From an uncultured Alphaproteobacteria bacterium (lineage in GTDB: Bacteria > Pseudomonadota > Alphaproteobacteria > RF32 > CAG-239): a DNA stretch of 12,330 nucleotides. The notes under the pieces were generated by a model. It saw only the letters and a program-made list of their open reading frames with translations, did no database searches and was not told the DNA's origin. The translations under genes were made by a program, and so were the position numbers. Where the stretch lies: positions 1-12,330 of the forward strand of contig UQFU01000053.1 in the NCBI GenBank assembly GCA_900540425.1, read 5' to 3'. Positions 6,712 through 12,330 of this stretch are shown here, piece by piece (position 1 is the stretch's first letter; the number at the start of each line of letters is the position of its first letter).

Positions 6712-7173
6712 TTACACCGCTATTAATTCTGACATCCCGTCAAAATAATACAGCGTGATGCTCTTGTTTAATCCCCGCCGATAGCCTTTGCACCACATTA
6801 TTGTTAAACGCGTGCCTTCTATCCGAGAGAATTTAACACCTTCAGGACATTTATAAACGAAAAACCTGCCGCTTTCGTCTACCATATCCCCAAGGATAAC
6901 CTTAACGCCGGTTCGGGTATACAGCTTCCATTTGCCGTCAATTTCCCAAACTGCCATACGGTCCTCGCCAACCGGAAAAAACTTGGTAAATACGCCGTAT
7001 TTACGAATTTTTTCGCCGCCGACATAAACTGCAAACCGGGTTCCGTCCGGATTAGTACCGACAATGTAATTCCCTGATTTTTCGTATTTGGTTCCCAGTC
7101 TATGGACCGTCAAGCCTTCCAATAACACCCATACCCCATTGTAGTACGCAATGTTCAACTTTTTTTCGGCCAT
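6712..7173 (-). CDS. Unrecognised 153-aa beta-rich protein with WG-like hairpins
   Basis: I do not recognise this family. The protein is soluble-looking and dominated by short strands and turns. Segments such as YYNGVWVLLEGLTVHRLGTKY (11 residues from Y10 onward) and WEIDGKWKLYTRTGVKVI (around 76-93) have the shape G-x-W-x-L-x(3-4)-G, loosely like WG-type repeat hairpins; this is an eye-level resemblance, not a domain assignment. The leader is very AT-rich (TTAAATTATATATAAT before ATG) and has no Shine-Dalgarno. A promoter at 7212-7240 and a strong terminator at 6671-6707 make it a self-contained unit between rbfA and truB. No role can be inferred from the ribosome/tRNA genes around it, because it is transcriptionally separate from them. 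Confidence 0.72.
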   Translation of the reverse strand: MAEKKLNIAYYNGVWVLLEGLTVHRLGTKYEKSGNYIVGTNPDGTRFAVYVGGEKIRKYGVFTKFFPVGEDRMAVWEIDGKWKLYTRTGVKVILGDMVDESGRFFVYKCPEGVKFSRIEGTRLTIMWCKGYRRGLNKSITLYYFDGMSELIAV

Positions 7174-7211
7174 ATTATATATAATTTAACAATTTTTTAC
7201 TTTGAACCAAA

Positions 7212-7240
7212 AGTAAATCACATTTTTAGACAAAAGTCAA
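7212..7240 (-). promoter_or_regulatory. Promoter of the 153-aa gene
   Basis: On the minus strand TTGACT (7235-7240) is followed after exactly 17 nt by TTTACT (7212-7217). The -35 box is near consensus and the -10 matches at four of six positions. It lies about 40 nt before the start codon at 7173 and just after the end of the 219-aa gene. Confidence 0.6.
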
Positions 7241-7267
7241 CAAAAACTTTTAAATAAAATCCATCGC

Positions 7268-7282
7268 TTTCCGCCACGGAAA
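7268..7282 (-). terminator. Weak hairpin after the 219-aa gene, possible terminator
   Basis: The minus-strand arms TTTCCG and CGGAAA pair around a 3-nt loop 6 nt after the stop codon at 7289. The run of T is poor and starts about 9 nt later (GCGATGGATTTTATTT), so termination here would be inefficient. Confidence 0.3.
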
Positions 7283-7288
7283 CCAGGC

Positions 7289-7948
7289 TCACCAAAGGCT
7301 TCCCAATCTATTAGTCGCCCAATCTCTTTTTTGCCGCACCCAATCATTGATTCTCTGTTTCATCCTGCGTAAATCAACCTCATAAAATCCCCCGTTTCGA
7401 AATTCGAACGTCCGGTTTTGTTGATCTGTTTTCAAAACCAGCGTTTCATAGAAATCCCCATCCTGTTTATGCAGACAGAATTGCGCATCATCAGTCTTAT
7501 AAATATCAAAACGGCCGTCTTTCAATTGGCAAAGCAAATATCTGATTTTCAACTTTTTATCCCAACCAATTGATGAATAAATTTTCCGGCAAAATTTTCC
7601 TCCTCCGTTAAAAAAGCCAAGGATAAATTCTTCTCCGGCCTTGCGGACGAAAGCCGGATTATCGGCAGACAACCTTTGCCCCAAACCAATCAGCTTCCCG
7701 CCGCCATCAGAAATATTGACGGCAAACCACTCATCTTTGCCTTTTGCATAAAAAATATGCTTATGGCAATAAAAAACCGTCTTGGCACTAACATCGGCGG
7801 CAATGACTCTTTCCCGCCCTTTCTTGGGACAATAGCTGATTTTACACCAACCGTAACCGGCCGATGTTACCTTGCATCTCCCTAAAACCATGGAAAAAAA
7901 ACAGCCCCGATTGCAAACAGAGGCAAATTCTTTAATAATACTTTTCAT
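7289..7948 (-). CDS. Unrecognised 219-aa cysteine-rich, beta-rich protein
   Basis: I do not recognise this family. The protein has no convincing membrane segment. It has nine cysteines, six in the first 61 residues (C12, C16, C25, C35, C40, C61), then a series of short aromatic/glycine stretches suggesting beta-hairpins (KDEWFAVNISDGGGKL, KDGRFDIYKTDD, RNGGFYEVDL), and a basic, Trp-containing C-terminal helix (NDWVRQKRDWATNRL). The hairpins loosely resemble those in the 153-aa product of the next gene, which is a weak hint of shared origin. It begins 81 nt after the rbfA stop, with no Shine-Dalgarno in its AT-rich leader (ATTTTAAATTAGTTTGTT before ATG) and no clear promoter of its own, so it may depend on rbfA read-through. 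That it is a real gene is supported by its length and the absence of any competing frame. Confidence 0.7.
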   Translation of the reverse strand: MKSIIKEFASVCNRGCFFSMVLGRCKVTSAGYGWCKISYCPKKGRERVIAADVSAKTVFYCHKHIFYAKGKDEWFAVNISDGGGKLIGLGQRLSADNPAFVRKAGEEFILGFFNGGGKFCRKIYSSIGWDKKLKIRYLLCQLKDGRFDIYKTDDAQFCLHKQDGDFYETLVLKTDQQNRTFEFRNGGFYEVDLRRMKQRINDWVRQKRDWATNRLGSLW

Positions 7949-8029
7949 AACAAACTAATTTAAAATTCATACTAATTTAAGCAAAAACTCTTTAGTTTGC
8001 CGGCGTTCCAAACAATCTTTCTTGTATGT

Positions 8030-8413
8030 TTATTCCGCATTCAAATCACGTTGAACCTTTGGGTCCCGCAACAGCTTTTCTATCTGATCAACCCGTTCAA
8101 AACTCTTATCCGCCTTAAAAACCAATTCCGGGCTGTAACGAAGCTGCAACTGGGCCCCGACCTGCTTGCGCAAATAATTCGCAGCCAGCTGCAAACCGTT
8201 CAAAACCTCCTCGAGACTGTCGCCGTTGCTGGTCATCAAATATACCGACGCATATTTCAAATCAGGAGAAACCCGCACTTCCGTAAGGGTAACCAAAGCG
8301 TTGATTCCCTCCAAATTGCGAATCTCGCCTTTTTCAATCATCTTGGCCAAAACTTTTTTAACTTCCTGCCCGACCCGCAACTGACGCTGTGATGGTTCTT
8401 TTTTCTCACCCAT
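8030..8413 (-). CDS. rbfA: 30S ribosome-binding factor A
   Basis: The 127-aa product matches RbfA, a single KH-like domain protein that binds the 30S subunit and helps mature the 5' end of 16S rRNA. Typical segments are RQLRVGQEVKKVL near the N terminus, LVTLTEVRVSPDLKYASVYL in the middle and LRYSPELVFKADKS before the C-terminal helix. I chose ATG at 8413 because AAGGAGATAAAGTT precedes it; a longer in-frame start at 8485 would add 24 atypical residues running through the promoter region. In most proteobacteria rbfA lies between infB and truB. Here it follows a terminator and its own promoter, and two unrelated genes separate it from truB. Confidence 0.93.
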   Translation of the reverse strand: MGEKKEPSQRQLRVGQEVKKVLAKMIEKGEIRNLEGINALVTLTEVRVSPDLKYASVYLMTSNGDSLEEVLNGLQLAANYLRKQVGAQLQLRYSPELVFKADKSFERVDQIEKLLRDPKVQRDLNAE

Positions 8414-8444
8414 AACTTTATCTCCTTTAACAAATCTTGATATA

Positions 8445-8472
8445 TATATACAGGTAATCTTCCGATTTGCAA
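8445..8472 (-). promoter_or_regulatory. Likely sigma70-type promoter of rbfA
   Basis: On the minus strand TTGCAA (8467-8472) is followed after 16 nt by TATATA (8445-8450), inside a TATATATATA run. It sits between the kinase terminator and the rbfA ribosome binding site, where a promoter is needed because transcription from upstream should end. The exact -10 register is uncertain because of the TA repeat. Confidence 0.5.
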
Positions 8473-8502
8473 GCAAAATCAACAAGACGCATCCTTGTTG
8501 CC

Positions 8503-8533
8503 AAAAAAGAAACCGGAATTTTCCGGTTCTTTT
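8503..8533 (-). terminator. Rho-independent terminator of the mic60-hemY-kinase operon
   Basis: The complementary arms AACCGGAA (8511-8518) and TTCCGGTT (8521-8528) form a GC-centred hairpin, followed on the minus strand by TTTCTTTTTT. It lies 25 nt after the kinase stop codon and separates that operon from rbfA. Confidence 0.88.
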
Positions 8534-8557
8534 CTATCAATTATTGCAAAAAATTTC

Positions 8558-10000
8558 TCAAGAATGAGTTTCCGCACCCCGGGGCTTTTTTTCCTCATAG
8601 CTGCCCACAAGAGAAATAGATGAAATCGTATCACCCATGCCAACCAATGTAACAGGCTCGTCCACCAAAATCGTCGGCACCACAATCACTTCAAAACCGG
8701 CATATTCGGTTATGCCGCTGCCCATCATGTTCGGACGCTTCATATATTTTACCAAAGCCCGCAATTCGTTAATCCCAACCTCAGAAACTTCCCGGCTCAG
8801 CGACCATAACGGTTCCGTACCGCAGTTGTCGATATTGCCGACCTTAGCCTTATGGGCTGCTACGGAAGCCGCCAGCATCATTCCCTTGCGATTGTTCTCC
8901 GGCGTAATTTTGAAATATTTGTTTTGAATTGTAATATACAAACCAAACATATGCAGCTGAATCCGTGGACATTTTGTCTTTTCCTTAATCCGCAGCAATC
9001 CCTCAAACAAATTGACGCTGTTGCTGTTCTGTTCGCATTTTTTTGCCAGTTCTTCTTCGCCGATAACTTCCAAAACGTCAATCGCCTCTCGTTCATTAAC
9101 CCCTATTGAATCAACCAGCGGCGCAATTTTGTTAAGAATGGCTTTTCTGACGGCAACGTCTTGTGTCGACGCCAGTTCCAAATGGATAAAACATCCCGGA
9201 CAATGTTGGCGCCAGGCCTCAATAACCGGCAAAGCCTTATTCAGCAGACGCAAACCGCCGGAATTTTTGGTCAGGGCATGAAATCCTGACAAAACCACAA
9301 AATTCAGCTTTTGATTCTCAATATCCCGGACAAATGCTTCATCAATCGTCAAACTCAAATTCAGCGGATCATAAGTTGCAATAAAACGGTTAGACTTCGG
9401 ACAAACCGCACGCTGCCCGCCTATTTCAACCACATCGCCCTTATCAAATTCCAAAATCCAATGAATCAACGGAATATCGTTGCTTCGGTTAATCTTAAAA
9501 GCAGGCTTTTCAACCCCGTTCTCATCAAACGAACATAAATTGTTCAGTTTCAAAAACTGTTCGGCCTGTTTTTCCGGCAAAGAATTCGCATGAGCATAAA
9601 CTTTTTGAACGCCGCAAGCTGCCAGCGCATTGGCCACAATGCCGCCCTGTCCGCCCATCTGCAGCCGCTCATAACCGATTTCTTCCATCATCCAGTTATA
9701 CACTCGGATGTCTTCGGTAATCCACTCTTCGGCAATCCCTTTTTCAAAACATTTCAGCAGCCCCTTTATGACGTCTGCCGGTTTTGAAATTTTTGTTCTC
9801 TTAATCTGATGCAGCTCCTCCCACGACATTTGCAGCTTTCTGGCCAGCTCAGCAATTCTTTTTCCTGAAATTTTCAAAACCGCGTCAATATTGGTATTAA
9901 AAGCCGTCGCCACCGCCTCGACTTTTTTAATATCCTGAAGAGCCGTCGGCACCGCCCGGTAATTGTCCAGCCATACTCTTTTCAGTTCCGCATCAGTCAT
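8558..10000 (-). CDS. ADP-dependent glucokinase/phosphofructokinase family sugar kinase
   Basis: The 480-aa product carries the ADP-dependent sugar kinase (ribokinase-fold) hallmarks in order: an N-terminal sugar-site segment FNTNIDAVL (N35-D39), the glycine-rich GGQGGIVAN (116-124), the HxE motif HLE (273-275), the NxxE motif NERE (302-305) and the C-terminal GMGDTISS with the presumed catalytic base D457. Family enzymes phosphorylate glucose or fructose-6-phosphate using ADP and release AMP; they are best characterised in archaea and animals and are sporadic in bacteria. Glucose versus fructose-6-phosphate preference cannot be read from these motifs. Length suits the family (about 450-500 aa). 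The start is preceded by GAGGAC, and the hemY stop is 2 nt upstream, so it is co-transcribed with and probably coupled to hemY. All visible catalytic motifs are intact. A strong terminator follows at 8503-8533. Confidence 0.85.
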   Translation of the reverse strand: MTDAELKRVWLDNYRAVPTALQDIKKVEAVATAFNTNIDAVLKISGKRIAELARKLQMSWEELHQIKRTKISKPADVIKGLLKCFEKGIAEEWITEDIRVYNWMMEEIGYERLQMGGQGGIVANALAACGVQKVYAHANSLPEKQAEQFLKLNNLCSFDENGVEKPAFKINRSNDIPLIHWILEFDKGDVVEIGGQRAVCPKSNRFIATYDPLNLSLTIDEAFVRDIENQKLNFVVLSGFHALTKNSGGLRLLNKALPVIEAWRQHCPGCFIHLELASTQDVAVRKAILNKIAPLVDSIGVNEREAIDVLEVIGEEELAKKCEQNSNSVNLFEGLLRIKEKTKCPRIQLHMFGLYITIQNKYFKITPENNRKGMMLAASVAAHKAKVGNIDNCGTEPLWSLSREVSEVGINELRALVKYMKRPNMMGSGITEYAGFEVIVVPTILVDEPVTLVGMGDTISSISLVGSYEEKKPRGAETHS

Positions 10001-10002
10001 GA

Positions 10003-11433
10003 TCAGTCCTCTTCTTCCTCGTCGTCAATTTCTTCCACAACCTCGTTCTGCTGATGCTCAACATACAAATGCCACTCATCTTGACCAAAAGCTTTACATT
10101 GCGGACAAACTGAATGCCATTCTTCCGACTTTGCCCCGCAGGCAGAACAAACCCAAAGTGAATCTTCCGCACAGCTGTCAATCCGGTTGCGCCAAGCCTT
10201 GGCTTCTTTCTTGTCTTTATTAAACTTGTCTTCAATTTCGGCAATCATACCGCAGACTCTTTTGGTGCAGGGATTATTAATCAAAAACATCTCTATTTCC
10301 GATTTTGCCCTGCTCCAATAACCGCCCTCAATACTGATTTCCGCCGCTAAACGATTGTTCAGCGAAGGACGCAGCGCATTGCAGTTTATCAAAGCGTCCA
10401 AACGCTTCAGGCGTTCCTTGCTTTTCTTATCATCATACAGATTGATATAAGCATAAGCAACCTCGTCCGTCGGATTTTTCTTCCAAATGTTCATCAAAAC
10501 ATTCTCAGCCAACCGAACCTGATTGTCATTGGCCTTATAATACGCCGCCAAAGCCAAAGCTGCCGGAACCAAAGTGTCGTCAGCCTTAATGGCCTGAGAA
10601 ACATATTTGAAGAAATTTACCTCATCTCCCGATTCGCCGTACTGCTTGGCGCATTCAAACAAGACCATCGCCCGCAAACGGTTATATTTGGCCGACGGTA
10701 TAATCTTTTTCTTATGGCCGGCATCCAAAACCTGCATAGCTCCTTCCCAATCACCGGCTTTGGCACGCAATTCAAATGCGCTTTCAATAATCCAATACAA
10801 ATCCTGTCGCAGTTCAAATGCCTTGTTAACCGTTGCCAGAGCCACCTTAAACTCTTTCTTTTCCATCTGGGCTTCCACCGCGGCTTTCATGCCGACAATC
10901 TGAATATCCGCATTTTTCATTAGTTTTTCGGACAGTTTTTCCATTTTGTCGTAATTTTTTTCACCTTTGTAGATTTTCATCATCAAAACATCAATAATCG
11001 GATCTTTGCCGATAACCTGTTTTAATGTTCGGATATGCTGTCTGGCTTCCGTCATGTCTCCGGCTGTAATGGCGGTCATGGCTTTCAGAACCAGCAATAG
11101 GGAGCGGTCAAAATCCTTACGGTCAATAATTATCTTTTCGCTGATTTTGCCGGCCAAAACATCTATGGTTTCATCTTCTTGTCCGTCACGATTCGACAGC
11201 AGCGATGTTTTATAAACTTCCCGAACCTGCAGCTTGAGCAAACTCCTGAAAACCCGGTTTAACACATCCCATACAATCACCGCAAACAGCAACAGCAGCA
11301 AAAGTTCCGGAACCGACAATGCCAATTCATAATCCCGCCAGTTGACCGTTGCTACGCTTTCCTTGTCCAGCATCCACACAATGACCGTAAAGATCAGTCC
11401 CAAAAAGACGAATGTTGAAATTTTTTTAGTCAT
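10003..11433 (-). CDS. hemY: HemY-family TPR inner-membrane protein with C-terminal zinc ribbon
   Basis: The 476-aa product has two N-terminal membrane segments (about residues 7-23 and 42-60), the HemY_N layout. A long helical, TPR-rich region follows (about 110-400), and then a rubredoxin-like zinc ribbon with C429, C432, C443 and C446 in WVCSACGAKSEEWHSVCPQC. The last ten residues are nearly all acidic (IDDEEEED). HemY proteins of this type sit in haem loci of proteobacteria; their exact biochemical role is unsettled, and this is not the Bacillus protoporphyrinogen oxidase that shares the name. The start at 11433 is supported by AAGGAGATAAACA directly upstream. It overlaps the Mic60-like gene upstream by 8 nt and the kinase gene follows after 2 nt, so all three are probably one transcript. 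No hemA-D gene is visible in the window. Confidence 0.88.
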   Translation of the reverse strand: MTKKISTFVFLGLIFTVIVWMLDKESVATVNWRDYELALSVPELLLLLLFAVIVWDVLNRVFRSLLKLQVREVYKTSLLSNRDGQEDETIDVLAGKISEKIIIDRKDFDRSLLLVLKAMTAITAGDMTEARQHIRTLKQVIGKDPIIDVLMMKIYKGEKNYDKMEKLSEKLMKNADIQIVGMKAAVEAQMEKKEFKVALATVNKAFELRQDLYWIIESAFELRAKAGDWEGAMQVLDAGHKKKIIPSAKYNRLRAMVLFECAKQYGESGDEVNFFKYVSQAIKADDTLVPAALALAAYYKANDNQVRLAENVLMNIWKKNPTDEVAYAYINLYDDKKSKERLKRLDALINCNALRPSLNNRLAAEISIEGGYWSRAKSEIEMFLINNPCTKRVCGMIAEIEDKFNKDKKEAKAWRNRIDSCAEDSLWVCSACGAKSEEWHSVCPQCKAFGQDEWHLYVEHQQNEVVEEIDDEEEED

Positions 11434-12330
11434 TGTTTATCTCCTTCTTAATAGAGTTCACTTTCATAACCGCTAATGAATTATTGGCAACCTGCTTAAT
11501 TGCCGCATTAAACTCAAGCTTGCTTTCTACCCATCCGATCCACTCCTGCAAAGCTTCCGACTTTGCCGAAATGTTCACATTGTCCGACTGCCGGAGCAAA
11601 GCCAAGGCTCTGGCCAAATCCCCGGCGTCCACAAGCTTTTTGATTTCATTCAGGGTTTTGTCTCCGGTAAACTCCGGTGCCTGCTTGTTGGTACGACGAA
11701 CCTTGATAAACTCATTCAGCTTGCTGTTAACCCGGTCTTTCCAGGTTTTCTCAAATTCTGCCCTTTGCAGTTCGGTGATTTCATTATAAATAACGTCAAA
11801 ACGCCCAATCAGAAAAACATCTGACTTAATACCTGAAGCCGCGATTTTTTCAATCACTTCCACCGCCGGTTTGATTTTCAGATTATTCTGCGCCAATTGG
11901 TTCAAAATGGCTGCTTCGTACTCAAAAGCGCCGCCCCGCTCCGCACTATCCTTAACCATCATAACGGCCGTGAGAATCAGAGCGCTTTCGTCAGTCACTC
12001 GGGCCAGAACATTAACTTTTTCTTCCAGCTTGTCCAAACGCGATACTATTCCCAAAACCGTTGAAGCATCGGCTTTTCCGGCAATAATTCCCAAATTTGT
12101 TTTTTCCAGATTTTCAAATTTCTGATTAAGTTCTTCCAAGCTGGCATTAGAAAGATTATGCGTATCGACGCTGCGCTGTGCCAGTTCTGCCCGCAACTGC
12201 GAAATTTCCTGTTGCAAAACCGCAATCTCGCTCGGAACCTGCTCTTCCGCCGCCGATGCCGCCAACAGTCCGCCGATTTTGTCTTTTGCTTGCTTCAGTA
12301 TTTGCGGATTCTGCCAGAGCAGACCGGCTG
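11426..12330 (-). CDS. Mic60/mitofilin-like inner-membrane protein, 5' end outside window
   Basis: The reading frame is open to the window edge (the last visible upstream residues read AGLLWQNPQILKQAKD), so the true start and any N-terminal membrane anchor lie beyond 12330. A TTG at 12265 is inside the frame and is not a convincing start. About 300 residues are visible. A heptad-like, charged stretch right after it (EIAVLQQEISQLRAEL) predicts a coiled coil. The C-terminal part (LVDAGDLARALALL, then EALQEWIGWVESKLEFN) looks like the helical mitofilin-type end. The stop TAA overlaps the hemY start by 8 nt (ATGACTAA), implying translational coupling. In alphaproteobacteria the Mic60 homologue, which shapes inner membranes, is commonly encoded next to hemY. 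The assignment rests on architecture and neighbourhood; a generic HemX-like coiled-coil protein is the alternative. Confidence 0.75.
   Translation of the reverse strand, partial: AGLLWQNPQILKQAKDKIGGLLAASAAEEQVPSEIAVLQQEISQLRAELAQRSVDTHNLSNASLEELNQKFENLEKTNLGIIAGKADASTVLGIVSRLDKLEEKVNVLARVTDESALILTAVMMVKDSAERGGAFEYEAAILNQLAQNNLKIKPAVEVIEKIAASGIKSDVFLIGRFDVIYNEITELQRAEFEKTWKDRVNSKLNEFIKVRRTNKQAPEFTGDKTLNEIKKLVDAGDLARALALLRQSDNVNISAKSEALQEWIGWVESKLEFNAAIKQVANNSLAVMKVNSIKKEINND

Noticed and set aside
7991..8011. Possible rbfA terminator hairpin (AAACT/AGTTT)
   Set aside because: The stem is only 5 bp and AT-rich, with no uninterrupted T run after it.
8414..8485. rbfA start at 8485
   Set aside because: The strong AAGGAGA box lies before the internal ATG at 8413, and the added residues do not belong to RbfA.
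12263..12265. TTG at 12265 as start of the Mic60-like gene
   Set aside because: The frame stays open to the window edge with protein-like residues, and the family should have an N-terminal membrane anchor further upstream.
1..12330. CRISPR arrays, insertion sequences, transposases, integrases, phage genes, rRNA or tRNA genes
   Set aside because: I looked for spaced direct repeats, terminal inverted repeats, recombinase motifs and RNA gene signatures and saw none.

Overview
The window is from a low-to-moderate GC alphaproteobacterium. Four things point there: the rbfA, truB, rpsO, pnp gene order; a Mic60/mitofilin-like gene overlapping hemY (an arrangement known from alphaproteobacterial haem loci); a HemY with a C-terminal CxxC...CxxC zinc-ribbon; and AT-rich spacers. 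Host-associated uncultured alphaproteobacteria would fit, but I cannot assign a genus from sequence alone. Every gene I accept is on the minus strand, so transcription runs from high to low coordinates.

Layout in transcription order. (1) 12330-8503: an operon of a Mic60-like membrane protein (5' end cut off by the window edge), hemY (8-nt overlap) and an ADP-dependent glucokinase/phosphofructokinase-family gene (2-nt gap), closed by a strong terminator. (2) 8472-8030: rbfA with its own likely promoter and no nusA or infB nearby. (3) 7948-6712: two unrecognised genes (219 and 153 aa) lying between rbfA and truB; the second has its own promoter and terminator. (4) 6652-2972: truB with its own promoter, rpsO, a structured rpsO-pnp spacer and pnp, closed by a strong terminator. 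(5) 2966-1: a run of six unrecognised short genes (189, 185, 192, 104, 49 and 110 aa), most starting with a membrane segment, in four units each closed by a hairpin terminator.

The housekeeping units are ribosome maturation (RbfA), tRNA pseudouridylation (TruB), ribosomal protein S15 and RNA decay (PNPase), next to an inner-membrane Mic60/HemY module. The eight unrecognised genes stand apart. The six that begin after a noncoding spacer have AT-rich leaders without a visible Shine-Dalgarno sequence, whereas every housekeeping gene whose start lies in the window has a purine-rich one. Several follow a repeated plan: terminator of the preceding gene, then within about 11 nt a TTGAC(A/T) -35 box, an SD-less ORF, and a hairpin terminator. 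The best candidates for something undescribed are this cassette-like set of small membrane-anchored proteins, including a 49-aa gene coupled to the last one by a TGATG overlap, and the archaeal/animal-type ADP-dependent sugar kinase in the Mic60-hemY operon.
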